Assembly: GCA_030150305.1 (NCBI GenBank)
Contig: JASLGD010000471.1
Span: 1-28,500, forward strand
DNA: 28,500 bases
Origin: Caldimonas sp.
Lineage (GTDB): Bacteria > Pseudomonadota > Gammaproteobacteria > Burkholderiales > Burkholderiaceae_C
Direction of reading: 5' to 3'
A model generated the notes under the pieces. It saw only the letters and a program-made list of their open reading frames with translations, made no database searches and had not been told where the DNA came from. The translations under genes were made by a program, and so were the position numbers. Below, one piece after another: positions 1 through 7,935 of this stretch. The first letter of the stretch is position 1; each line of letters begins with the position of its first letter.

Positions 1-414
1 GAGCGCGACGAGCTCGTCGACGAGGCGATCGAGGTCCCGCGCGACGAGGTCTAGCGCGAGACCGGTGACGACCGCCATCGCCGTGTCGATCACGTCCTGG
101 CTCGTCCCGCCCCAGTGGACGTAGGCGGCAGCCGCGGGATCGCGCGCGGCGACGGTCGCGGTCAGCGTCTTGACGAGCGGGATCGCGACGCTGCCGGCGC
201 TGCGCGCCGCAGCGACGAGGGCGGCGACGTCGACCGGCGCGCGCGTCGCGGCGGCAATCGCCGCCGCCGCATTCGCGGGCACCAGGCCTTCGGCGGCCTC
301 GGCATCGGCCAGCGCCGCCTCGAACGCGAGCATCGCGGCGACGAGCGCGTCGTCGCTGAAGACGTCGAGCATCGCCTCGCTCGCGAGCGTGCGCGCGAAG
401 AGCGTGGCGGTCAC
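1..414 (-). CDS. pcaB: 3-carboxy-cis,cis-muconate cycloisomerase, N-terminal part
   Basis: PcaB performs the cycloisomerisation of 3-carboxy-cis,cis-muconate in the protocatechuate branch of the beta-ketoadipate pathway, in the cytoplasm. The gene runs off the left window edge, so only 138 codons are visible. They read as an all-alpha fumarase/aspartase-superfamily N-terminus (VTATLFARTLASEAMLDVF) and include the stretch YVHWGGTSQDVIDTA, the characteristic substrate-binding HWGxTSQD segment of PcaB and adenylosuccinate-lyase-like enzymes. I chose GTG at 414 because it opens this frame 13 bases after the stop of the upstream transporter gene. The nearby ATG at 428 is in another frame and stops at 411. 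No clear ribosome binding site is seen, so translation may be coupled to the upstream gene. Adenylosuccinate lyase is the main alternative, but the N-terminus fits PcaB better. No other pca gene is visible. Confidence 0.8.
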   Translation of the reverse strand, partial: MTATLFARTLASEAMLDVFSDDALVAAMLAFEAALADAEAAEGLVPANAAAAIAAATRAPVDVAALVAAARSAGSVAIPLVKTLTATVAARDPAAAAYVHWGGTSQDVIDTAMAVVTGLALDLVARDLDRLVDELVAL

Positions 415-427
415 GCGCAGAGCGGCA

Positions 428-1744
428 TCAGGTGCCGGCCGATTCGTGGCTGACGACTTGCGGCGCGAGCGCGCTCGCGAGCACCTTGTCGACGCGCTTG
501 CCGTCGAGGTCGACGACCTCGAAGCGCCAGCCTTCCCACTCGACCCAGTCGGCCTCCTCGGGGAGGCGGCCGAGGAGCAGCATGATCATGCCGGCGAGCG
601 TGTTGTAGCGGCCGCGGTCCTCTTCCGGCAGCTCCTTCAGCGCCAGGCGGTCCTTCAGCTCGGGGGTCGGGATGAGGCCGTCGAAGAGCCAGCTGCCGTC
701 CTCGCGCTGCACCGCCCACGCGCCGGCGTCGGTATCGGCGCTGAACTCGCCGGTGATCGCCTCGAGGACGTCGCGCACGGTGATCATCCCCTGCACCTCG
801 CCGTACTCGTCGACGACGAAGACGATCTGCGAGCTCGAGACGCGGAACTGCTCGAGCAGCTCCATCCCCGAGAGCGTCTCGGGCACGAACACCGGCGGCA
901 GCAGGTCCTGGTTGACCGCGATCGTGCGGCCCTGGAGCGCCTGCTGCAGGAGCTTCTGGGCGCTGATGACGCCGAGGACGTCGTCGAGGCCGCCGCGGCA
1001 GACCGGATAGCGCGAGTGCTCCGATTCGCCGACGACGCGCTGGATGTCTTCCGCCGTCGCGGCGGCGTCGAGCCAGACGATCTCGGCGCGCGGGATCATC
1101 ATCGAGCCGACCTGGCGGTCGTCGAGGCGAAAGACGTTGCGCACCATCTGGTGCTCCTGCGCCTCGATGACGCCGGCATCGAGCCCCTCCTCGAGGCTGG
1201 CGGCGATCTCCTCCTCGGTCACGCTGCGGTCGGGGTTGCCGCGGATGCCGAGCAGGCGCAGCGACGCCTCGGTGCACCACGACAGCAGCCGCACGAACGG
1301 CCGCACGATGACCGACAGCCACTCCATCGGCCGGGCGACGTAGCGCGCCACCGCCTCGGGGTACTGGATGCCGATCCGCTTGGGCACGAGCTCGCCGAAG
1401 ATGATCGTCAGGAACGTGATCGCGACGACGACCATCGCCGTCGCGCTGATCTCGGCGGCGCGGTCGCCGAGCGCGAAGTCGGCGTGCAGCCAGCGCGCGA
1501 ACGGCGCCGAGAACGCGGCGTCGCCGACGATGCCGTTGAGGATGCTGATCGAGGTGATGCCGATCTGCACCACCGAAAGGAACTTGGTCGGGTCGTCGTG
1601 CAGCGCCATCGCGTGCCGCGCCCCTGAGTCGCCGGCCTCCACCATGACCTGGAGCCGCGCATTGCGGCTCGCGGTGAGCGCCATCTCCGACATCGCGAAC
1701 AGCGCGTTCAGGACGATCAGGAACAGCAGGAGGGCGACGTCCAT
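428..1744 (-). CDS. CNNM/CorC (HlyC) family membrane protein with CBS domains
   Basis: This 438-residue protein belongs to the hemolysin-C/CorC family of inner-membrane proteins, which are linked to Mg2+/Co2+ efflux or tolerance. The N-terminus is a DUF21 transmembrane domain, with a first helix at about residues 4-22 (LLLFLIVLNALFAMSEMAL) and a later block ending in IIFGELVPKRIG, the conserved GE-x-x-PK motif. A paired CBS region follows (MMIPRAEIVWLDA through VVDEYGEVQGMITVRDVLEAI). The C-terminal CorC/HlyC domain (DGLIPTPELKDRL through FEVVDLDGKRVDKV) completes the family order. The ATG at 1744 begins directly with the first membrane helix. The gene lies just upstream of pcaB on the same strand, 13 bases apart. 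The substrate cannot be told from sequence. Confidence 0.88.
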   Translation of the reverse strand: MDVALLLFLIVLNALFAMSEMALTASRNARLQVMVEAGDSGARHAMALHDDPTKFLSVVQIGITSISILNGIVGDAAFSAPFARWLHADFALGDRAAEISATAMVVVAITFLTIIFGELVPKRIGIQYPEAVARYVARPMEWLSVIVRPFVRLLSWCTEASLRLLGIRGNPDRSVTEEEIAASLEEGLDAGVIEAQEHQMVRNVFRLDDRQVGSMMIPRAEIVWLDAAATAEDIQRVVGESEHSRYPVCRGGLDDVLGVISAQKLLQQALQGRTIAVNQDLLPPVFVPETLSGMELLEQFRVSSSQIVFVVDEYGEVQGMITVRDVLEAITGEFSADTDAGAWAVQREDGSWLFDGLIPTPELKDRLALKELPEEDRGRYNTLAGMIMLLLGRLPEEADWVEWEGWRFEVVDLDGKRVDKVLASALAPQVVSHESAGT

Positions 1745-1852
1745 GCGGGCGCGGCAGAGGCGGGCCAACGAGCGTAGCAGAATCGCATCCGTGCCCGCCC
1801 TCGCCCGCCCCGAGCCCGACCGCACCGCCGGTCCGTGCCGTCGCCCGGCGGC

Positions 1853-2671
1853 GTGAACTACCTCGTCGGCGATCTCCAGGGCTGCGCCGACGCGCTCGAG
1901 CGGCTGCTCGCGGCGATCGCGTTCTCGCCGTCGCGCGACCACCTCTACGTCCTCGGCGACCTCGTCAACCGCGGCCCGGCGTCGCTCGCGACGTTGCGCC
2001 GCCTGCGCGGCCTGGCCGCCGCGGCGAGCTGCGTCCTCGGCAATCACGACTGGCACCTCCTCGCGGTCGCTGCCGGCGTGCGGCCGCGGCACCGCAGCGA
2101 CACGCTCGACGACGTCCTCGACGCGCCCGACCGCGAAGGCTGGCTCGAGTGGATCCGGCAGCGCCGGATGGCGATCCACGCCGACGGCTGGCTGATGCTG
2201 CACGCCGGCGTCGTCCCGCAGTGGGACCTCGCGACCGCGCTCGCGTGCGCCGGCGAGCTCGAGGCGGCGCTGCGCGAACGCGAGCCGCGCGAGTTCCTCG
2301 GCGCGATGTTCGGCAACACGCCGGCGCGCTGGAGCGAAGCGCTCGCCGGCGACGAGCGGCTGCGCTTCACGCTCAACACGCTGACGCGGACGCGCTTCGT
2401 CGCCGCCGACGGCACGCTCGAATTCGCGACCAAGGATGGCGCCGGCGCAGCGCCGCCCGGCCACTTCGCGTGGTTCGACGCACCGGGTCGGCGCACCGCC
2501 GGCGTGCCGATCGCGTTCGGCCACTGGTCGTCGCTCGGCTTCGTCGAGCGCCCCGACCTGCTCGGCCTCGACACCGGCTGCGTCTGGGGCGGCAAGCTGA
2601 GCGCGGTGCGCATCGACGGCGGCCGGCGCGATGTCGTCCAGGTCGCGTGCGCGGGCAAGCCGCACGGCTGA
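1853..2671 (+). CDS. apaH: Bis(5'-nucleosyl)-tetraphosphatase, symmetrical
   Basis: ApaH hydrolyses diadenosine tetraphosphate (Ap4A) to two ADP and also removes nucleoside-tetraphosphate RNA caps. The 272-residue product has the metallophosphatase motifs in order: GDLQGC near residue 6, GDLVNRGP near 39, GNHDWHLL near 66, a mid-protein HAGVVPQWDL, and the ApaH-type end with AFGHWSSLG and LDTGCVWGGKL. E. coli ApaH has GDVHG in the first motif; a Gln in the last metal-site position is, to my knowledge, common in betaproteobacterial ApaH. Length matches the roughly 280-residue family. GTG at 1853 is chosen because it places the start directly before YLVGDLQG, as in E. coli (ATYLIGDVHG). An in-frame GTG at 1835 would add six residues. 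It diverges from the CorC-like gene. Confidence 0.92.
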   Translation: MNYLVGDLQGCADALERLLAAIAFSPSRDHLYVLGDLVNRGPASLATLRRLRGLAAAASCVLGNHDWHLLAVAAGVRPRHRSDTLDDVLDAPDREGWLEWIRQRRMAIHADGWLMLHAGVVPQWDLATALACAGELEAALREREPREFLGAMFGNTPARWSEALAGDERLRFTLNTLTRTRFVAADGTLEFATKDGAGAAPPGHFAWFDAPGRRTAGVPIAFGHWSSLGFVERPDLLGLDTGCVWGGKLSAVRIDGGRRDVVQVACAGKPHG

Positions 2672-2777
2672 CCAACGGGCGCGAGCGGCCAAGCTCGCGC
2701 AAGGCTCGCATGCGCGGCACAGGCTGACGCAAGGCTGACCGCGCGTTCGCGTCGCGCCGCCGTCATCAATCGGTGGG

Positions 2778-2803
2778 GCGACCCCGCAAAGCGGGGGGAT
2801 CGC
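2778..2803 (+). other. GC-rich hairpin downstream of apaH
   Basis: The sequence folds as GCGA - CCCCGC - AAA - GCGGGG - gga - TCGC, a 6-bp inner stem with AAA loop extended by a 4-bp outer stem across a 3-base bulge. It sits between apaH and the next gene without a T-run. It could be a weak terminator of apaH or a structured leader of the lipoprotein gene. I do not recognise a known riboswitch. Confidence 0.35.
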
Positions 2804-2863
2804 AGCGGCGGGCATTGGGGGCACGATCCGACGCCTCAAAAACAAGCCCTGTGGAGGATCGAG

Positions 2864-4978
2864 ATGAGCAAAGGAACTCGCGACGGCGGCATTTCCATGC
2901 ACGTGCAGCTCGCACGCGTCATCGGAGTGATCGCCCTCTGTGCGCTCGCGTCGTGCGGCGGCGGTGGCAACTCGACGACGATCACGCCGCTCCCGGGCGG
3001 CGGCGGCGGTGGTGGTGGCGGCGGCTGCGCGGCTGCCGGCGTCACCGGCAACGCGTACCTCGGCCCGATCGTCGGCGCGACGGCGAGCCTCTTCAACGTC
3101 AACGCCGACGGCACCAACAACGGCGCCGCGATCGAGAGCGTGACGACGACGGCGACCGGCTTCGCGTTCACGAATTCGATCACCGGGCCGGCGCGGATCT
3201 GCGTCACCGGGGGGACGTACACCGACGAGGCGACCGGCGCGACGCAGACGAACACCCTGACGCTGTGCGCTCTCGTCGGCGTCGCGACGAGCTCGGTCTT
3301 CATCACGCCGATGAGCTCGTTCGTCGACGAGATCGTCAAGGGCCAGCTGAAGCTGATGCCGGCGCCGACGGCGACCGACTTCACGACCAACCTCAACGCT
3401 GCCAACACGCTCATCAACTCGGTGTACTCGCTCGGCGCCAACGTCGACACGCTGCAGCCTTCGTTCGACAAGAACGACGGCACCGCGCACCCGGACCAGT
3501 ACAAGGTCGGCGCGCTGCTCGGCGCGTACTCGCAGCTGATCGCCGATTACCTCGCGCGCTGCGGCGGCGACCGCCACGAAGTGCTGCGCGCGCTGCTCGC
3601 CGACATCCGCGACAAGATCTTCGACGGCAGGACGCTCGACACGACGGGCGCGGAAGTCAACGTCACCTTCACGTGCAACGGCGCGACGGCGAACCTGCCG
3701 GTCGGCACCGGAACGGCCGACCTCGTGACCGCGTTCACCGAGTTCGCAGCCACGACCAACGGCCAGGCGATGGACATCGCGGGCAACCGCAACGTCGTCG
3801 ACGCCGTCAAGGCGGGTGTCACGGGCGGTCCTGCCGCGCCGCCGGCGGTGAAGACGCTGCCGAGCCAGGGCCTGATCGCGATCGACCCGATCCACAACGT
3901 CGGCTACGTTCCGATCTACACCCAGGACGCGTCGGGCAACGGCCAGATCGCCGTCGTCGATCTCACGGTCGGCGCGACGAACCCGATCCTGAAGCTCATC
4001 TCGCTGCCCGGGACGGCGACCGCGATCGCGTCGAACTTCTTCGGCGACAACGCCCGCGTCTACGTCCTCGCGGCCAACGGCGGCAACGTCGTCGTGCACG
4101 TGATCAAGGCGGCCGACAACACCGTCGAGTTCAGCATTCCGGCGACCGGCCTCGACTTCTTCGGCTCGTTCGGCGGCATCATCGTCGACGGCGCGCGCAA
4201 CCGCGTGATCGTCGCCGGCAGCTCGACGATCGGCGTGCTCGACATCTCGACCGCGACGCCGACGTGGAAGGCGAACTCGGTGATCAACGTCCAGGGCACC
4301 GACTCGCTGTCGCTGAACCCGCAGACCGGCGTCCTGTTCGTCTCGTCCGACGGCACGATGGTGACGATCGACTCGCTCGCCACGCCGATGACCCAGCGCA
4401 GCTACTCGGCGAGCCTGGGCACCACCGACGGCGTCGCGTTCGACAGCCTGACGGGAATGATGATCATCACGCCCGAGTTCGAGGACAAGGCGTGGGCGAT
4501 CAACATGAACGAGCTGCCGGCAACCGGCACGGGGCCGGCGCCGACGTTCCTCGTTCCCGGGATCGGCTTCTCGGCTCCGGTGGGCGAAGGCCCCGGCGGA
4601 CAGGTCGCGGTCAACGTGCTGACGCACCAGGCGCTCGTCGCCGACGAGTTCGGCCACAACCTGCGCCTGGTCCAGCTGCCGACGGCGCCGATCACCGGCG
4701 CGGCCACCGCGACCAACGCGTTCACGATCGCCGCCACGACGCTGCCGAAGCCCTCGATCAGCGGCACGCCGACGCAGCTCGGCATGCGCGGCGATCCGAA
4801 CTCGGTGACGATCGACACGGCACGCAACTTCGCGTACGTGCTCGCGGACACGCAGCCGAACTTCCACGGGTTCAACGTCAACTACCCGCTCTTCCTGGTG
4901 CGCATCGACCTGAGCGCGCCGGGCACGGCGCCCAACACGACCTGGGCGCCGAGCATGCAGACGATCCAGATGCCGTGA
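2864..4978 (+). CDS. Secreted lipoprotein with Gly linker and beta-propeller-like C-terminal half
   Basis: No named family was recognised for this 704-residue protein. It starts with a signal peptide ending in a lipobox (LASC, Cys31), followed by Gly-rich linkers including a run of ten glycines at about residues 45-54. Residues about 57-120 (VTGNAYLGPIVGATASLFNVNADGT) look like a small Ig/carboxypeptidase-regulatory beta domain common in betaproteobacterial surface lipoproteins. A mostly helical segment follows. From about residue 340 the sequence has repeated blades such as GLIAIDPIHNVGYVPIYT and SLNPQTGVLFVSSDGTMVTID, resembling YncE/lactonase propellers. ATG at 2864 is supported by GGAGG at 2853-2857. 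An in-frame ATG at 2897 would give a more standard-length signal peptide. A strong terminator follows. A binding or surface role is inference only. Confidence 0.75.
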   Translation: MSKGTRDGGISMHVQLARVIGVIALCALASCGGGGNSTTITPLPGGGGGGGGGGCAAAGVTGNAYLGPIVGATASLFNVNADGTNNGAAIESVTTTATGFAFTNSITGPARICVTGGTYTDEATGATQTNTLTLCALVGVATSSVFITPMSSFVDEIVKGQLKLMPAPTATDFTTNLNAANTLINSVYSLGANVDTLQPSFDKNDGTAHPDQYKVGALLGAYSQLIADYLARCGGDRHEVLRALLADIRDKIFDGRTLDTTGAEVNVTFTCNGATANLPVGTGTADLVTAFTEFAATTNGQAMDIAGNRNVVDAVKAGVTGGPAAPPAVKTLPSQGLIAIDPIHNVGYVPIYTQDASGNGQIAVVDLTVGATNPILKLISLPGTATAIASNFFGDNARVYVLAANGGNVVVHVIKAADNTVEFSIPATGLDFFGSFGGIIVDGARNRVIVAGSSTIGVLDISTATPTWKANSVINVQGTDSLSLNPQTGVLFVSSDGTMVTIDSLATPMTQRSYSASLGTTDGVAFDSLTGMMIITPEFEDKAWAINMNELPATGTGPAPTFLVPGIGFSAPVGEGPGGQVAVNVLTHQALVADEFGHNLRLVQLPTAPITGAATATNAFTIAATTLPKPSISGTPTQLGMRGDPNSVTIDTARNFAYVLADTQPNFHGFNVNYPLFLVRIDLSAPGTAPNTTWAPSMQTIQMP

Positions 4979-4984
4979 TCGCCG

Positions 4985-5008
4985 CGACCCGCGGCGCGCC
5001 GCGGGTCG
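4985..5008. other. Perfect 24-bp palindrome
   Basis: CGACCCGCGG and CCGCGGGTCG flank a CGCG centre, giving a 10-bp stem with a tetraloop. It lies 7 bases after the lipoprotein stop codon and 15 bases before a second palindrome. It is not followed by T residues, so it may act as an RNA 3'-end stabiliser or as part of a tandem terminator. Confidence 0.6.
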
Positions 5009-5022
5009 TCTCCGAACAGCGA

Positions 5023-5052
5023 GAAGCCCCGCCGCGGCGGGGCTTCTTCTTT
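5023..5052 (+). terminator. Rho-independent terminator between convergent genes
   Basis: A perfect palindrome (GAAGCCCCGC, CGCG centre, GCGGGGCTTC, 5023-5046) is followed by TTCTTT. It is placed correctly to end the lipoprotein transcript. The convergent multicopper oxidase gene ends 21 bases farther on, so the same hairpin may also serve that gene, although the tail in that direction is not T-rich. Confidence 0.8.
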
Positions 5053-5072
5053 GCGTTCGAGCGGCGCTGCGC

Positions 5073-7241
5073 TCAGAGGTCGACGTGGAAGTGCGACATC
5101 ATGCACTTGTCCTCGTGCTCGAGGATGTGGCAGTGGTACGCATAGTCGCCGCTGAACCCGCTCGGGTAGTGCACGAGCAGCTCGACCATCCCGCCGGACG
5201 GGATCTGCACCGTGTCCTGGCGAGCGAAGCGATCGAGCGCGAGGTCGGACGGCGCGAGCTCCACGAACTGGCCGCTGTCGTCAAGCGTCCAGCGCCGCAG
5301 CACGACGAAGTTCACCAGGTGGATGTGGAACGGGTGCATGTCGGGCGTTCCCGCTGCCGGATCGAGCGGCTGGCTGTTGTTGAGGTTGGCCACGTACCAG
5401 CGCTCATACGTGCCCGCGCGCGCGCTGATCGTCGGCGCGTGCAGCGCCGGATATGCCTTGGCGAGCGTCACGTCGGGATTGACCTCGTCCGCGAAGAAGC
5501 TGCGCCGGGCGAGCCGGTAACCCTGCGGCGTCGACGACGGCGCGCCAGGCGCGGGCTCGCTGGCGGTCGCGAGGTCGATCGCGAACGGGATCTGCCAATC
5601 GCTGCCGCCATCGGCCATCTCGAAGATCTGCACATCGGCGAAGCCGCTGATGCCGTTCACGGCCTGACGGAGCTCGAGGCCGAGCGTGTTGCTGACGAGA
5701 AGGACGAGTCGATTGGCGCCGAGCGCAACGCCAGGCAGCAGGCCGAGCGCGGCGCCGTCCCACGCGAAGTCGTCGTCGGCAGCGGCGGCGTCGAGCACCG
5801 CGTCGAGCGACGCGACGCCCGGCGGCGCCGGAAGCGCGGCCGCGCCGAGCGTCACGCTCGCGATCAGCGCGATCGGATCGGAGAGCGCGCCATAGAGCGT
5901 TCGATCGGCGGCGTCGAAGTGCGCGTTGGTCGGCGGCAGCACCGAATCGGCGAACGTCGTGTAGATCGCCTCGAGCGTCGTCGCGTCGACGGCGAGATGG
6001 CCGAGCAGGACGAGGTTGACGAGCTCGACGCGCTGCACCGACGCCGGCAACGACGAGAGGTCGACGAGGACGTCGCGCCGCTGTGCAGGTCCGATGACGA
6101 CGACATCGGTGTCGGTGAGCGCCACCGAGCGGCTCGCGAGCCCGCCGTCGCCGCCGATCAGGCGAATCGCCGACGAGTACCAGACCCGACCGCTGCCGGC
6201 GGCGATCGCGTCGGGGTCGCAGAGCGCGAGCGCGTAGGTGCGGGCGCTCGCGACGTTGAGCACGCGCAGACGCCAGACGGCGCGGTCGAGCGCAAGCGCG
6301 GGCGACGGATGGGCGTTGACGAAGTTGACGTTGCCGAGGAACTCGGGACGCCCGATCGCATCGTCGGAGCCGACCACGACGAGGCTCGCGTCGTGCGGCA
6401 TCCCGGCGTCGTAGTCGAGCCCGGTCTGGTCGGCGGTGAGGATGCGGTCGTTGATCGCGAGCAGCAGCTCGCGCGAGCGGCCACCGATCAGCGCCAGCAG
6501 CGCGTCGTCGGCAGCGTCGCGGATGCAGTACGCGCCGGCGAGGCCGGCATGCACGTGCCGGCCGACGCGGTCCATCGCGTGGTCGTGATACCAGAGCAGC
6601 GTGGCGCGCTGCGCATTCGGATAGAAGAACGCGGCGCTCGTCGCGAAGCCGTACGGATTGGCGGCGAAGCCGAGCGGCGCGAGCGGCCAGCCGTCGGCGC
6701 CGCCTTGCACGCGCGCGCCGTGCAGGTGGACCGCGACGCCGACCGGCGACTGCGTCACCACCTTGCCGCAGACGCCGAGATCGAGCGGCACGTTGATCGG
6801 CGGATCGGCGAGGCGGGCGGGCTGCGTCGGCGAGCGGCCGATCGTGTTCGTCCACGTCACCGTGCACGGCACGCCGCGTCGCATCTCGAAGACCGGGCCG
6901 AAGGCGTTGCCGAGGACGGCGTCGGCCGGAGTCGAGGCGTCGGCAACATAGACCCAGGCGTTGGCCTGCGCCGGAGTCTTGCCGACGACCCATTGCACCT
7001 GGCGCGCCTGGATCGACATCGACAGCGTCGTCGGCGCATCGAGCACGACCGGGTCGGCTGCCGTGACCACCGTGGGCGCCGCGCTGCCGCCGCCCGCGCC
7101 GCTGTCGCCGCCGCCGCCGCCGCACGACGTCAGCGCCGTCACCGTGCCGCCGAGCATCCAGCTGCCGCTCCACGCGAGCACGCTGCGCCGCGTGACGCCG
7201 ACGCCGACAGGCGCAGCCTCGCGCCGATCCCTCTCTTTCAC
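5073..7241 (-). CDS. Multicopper oxidase, CotA/bilirubin-oxidase-like, Tat-exported lipoprotein
   Basis: This 722-residue protein oxidises a substrate by one-electron steps at a type 1 copper and reduces O2 to water at a trinuclear copper centre. All four copper motifs are present in order: HLHG at about 172, WYHDH at about 218 with HVHAG just after, HPFHIH near the C-terminus, and HCHILEHEDKCM, whose Met is the axial type 1 ligand. The last motif is very close to that of CotA laccase. The N-terminus has a twin-arginine signal (TRRSVLAW) and then LTSC, which fits a lipobox, followed by a Gly-rich linker. That suggests Tat export and lipid anchoring. GTG at 7241 is preferred over GTG at 7247 because AGGAGG at 7247-7252 is correctly spaced only for the former. 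The natural substrate (phenolic, metal ion or Cu+) is unknown. It diverges from the TonB receptor genes. Confidence 0.9.
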   Translation of the reverse strand: MKERDRREAAPVGVGVTRRSVLAWSGSWMLGGTVTALTSCGGGGGDSGAGGGSAAPTVVTAADPVVLDAPTTLSMSIQARQVQWVVGKTPAQANAWVYVADASTPADAVLGNAFGPVFEMRRGVPCTVTWTNTIGRSPTQPARLADPPINVPLDLGVCGKVVTQSPVGVAVHLHGARVQGGADGWPLAPLGFAANPYGFATSAAFFYPNAQRATLLWYHDHAMDRVGRHVHAGLAGAYCIRDAADDALLALIGGRSRELLLAINDRILTADQTGLDYDAGMPHDASLVVVGSDDAIGRPEFLGNVNFVNAHPSPALALDRAVWRLRVLNVASARTYALALCDPDAIAAGSGRVWYSSAIRLIGGDGGLASRSVALTDTDVVVIGPAQRRDVLVDLSSLPASVQRVELVNLVLLGHLAVDATTLEAIYTTFADSVLPPTNAHFDAADRTLYGALSDPIALIASVTLGAAALPAPPGVASLDAVLDAAAADDDFAWDGAALGLLPGVALGANRLVLLVSNTLGLELRQAVNGISGFADVQIFEMADGGSDWQIPFAIDLATASEPAPGAPSSTPQGYRLARRSFFADEVNPDVTLAKAYPALHAPTISARAGTYERWYVANLNNSQPLDPAAGTPDMHPFHIHLVNFVVLRRWTLDDSGQFVELAPSDLALDRFARQDTVQIPSGGMVELLVHYPSGFSGDYAYHCHILEHEDKCMMSHFHVDL

Positions 7242-7246
7242 GCTCA

Positions 7247-7252
7247 CCTCCT
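7247..7252 (-). promoter_or_regulatory. Ribosome binding site that sets the oxidase start
   Basis: On the minus strand AGGAGG is followed by TGAGC and then GTG at 7241. It overlaps the first possible GTG (7247), which therefore cannot use it. Confidence 0.75.
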
Positions 7253-7377
7253 CGTGCCCTCGCGGATCAGCGCGCGAGTGTGGGTGGGCGGCGGCGCCGC
7301 GGCAAGGGTCGAGACGACCCGCATCCGGGGGAGGCGGTTCGGCGTACTGTCACCAACCCTGCGACGATGACGACTCC

Positions 7378-7857
7378 GTGACGCCTCTCGGTCTTCGTTT
7401 CCGGCACCGCGCCACGCGCACGGTCGTCTGGCTGCTCGCCGTGCTGTTGCCGCTGCACGCGGCAGCCGCGAGCGCGCTCGCCGTGCGCGGGCCGCTGCAC
7501 GTCCATCGCGCTGCGGCGCTCGTCGTCCTCGAGGACGTGCGGCGGGCGGCGACGGCGCACGACGTCGCGGTCCGGCATCTCGCGCTGCCGTTCGGTCACT
7601 TCCACGCCGCTCTGCCCGAGCGGCACCGCCACGCGATCGGCGACACCAGCGTCGTCGCGATCGACGACGGCGGATCGGCCGCGCTCGACGGCGACGGCGC
7701 GCTCGCCGCCGCAGCGCTCGCTGCCACCGCAGGCGCCCCGGCCGCGCGCTTCGTCTGGTCGGAGCCCGCGCTGCGCGAGGTCCGCGCGACGCGAACCGCC
7801 TGGACGCCGCGCACGCACGATCCAGCACCGCCCGAACGCCCGCCGATGCACGGCTGA
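7378..7857 (+). CDS. Small exported histidine-containing protein of unknown function
   Basis: I do not recognise this 159-residue protein. It begins with a basic stretch and a clear hydrophobic signal segment (VVWLLAVLLPLHAAAASA, about residues 16-33), so the mature part is probably periplasmic. It carries twelve histidines in total, several in pairs or clusters (PLHVH, GHFH, ERHRH), and ends in a Pro-rich tail with PPMHG. Such spacing could bind metal ions. It begins with GTG; no strong ribosome binding site is visible. The TonB-dependent receptor starts 78 bases downstream on the same strand, so co-transcription is likely, and a multicopper oxidase diverges from it. A role in metal, perhaps copper, delivery is inferred from context only. 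Confidence 0.6.
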   Translation: MTPLGLRFRHRATRTVVWLLAVLLPLHAAAASALAVRGPLHVHRAAALVVLEDVRRAATAHDVAVRHLALPFGHFHAALPERHRHAIGDTSVVAIDDGGSAALDGDGALAAAALAATAGAPAARFVWSEPALREVRATRTAWTPRTHDPAPPERPPMHG

Positions 7858-7935
7858 ACGCCGCGCTGCCCTCGCAGCGCTTGCAGTGCGCGGCAACACC
7901 CGCGCATCCCTCGTGCTCCGCAACGAGCGTTCTCG

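Noticed and set aside
2770..2830. Possible cyclic-di-GMP (GEMM) riboswitch because of CCGCAAAGCGG
   Set aside because: The other conserved elements and spacing are missing; it is only a simple hairpin with AAA loop.
3001..3027. Poly-GGC/GGT tract as a microsatellite or regulatory repeat
   Set aside because: It encodes a ten-Gly linker in frame within the lipoprotein and mixes GGC and GGT codons, so a coding linker is enough explanation.
1745..4867. Long minus-strand open frame opposite apaH and the lipoprotein gene, in frame with the CorC-like gene
   Set aside because: It is rich in Arg, Asp and Val with no family pattern and lies antisense to well supported genes; it is a GC-rich shadow. 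Only 428-1744 is kept.
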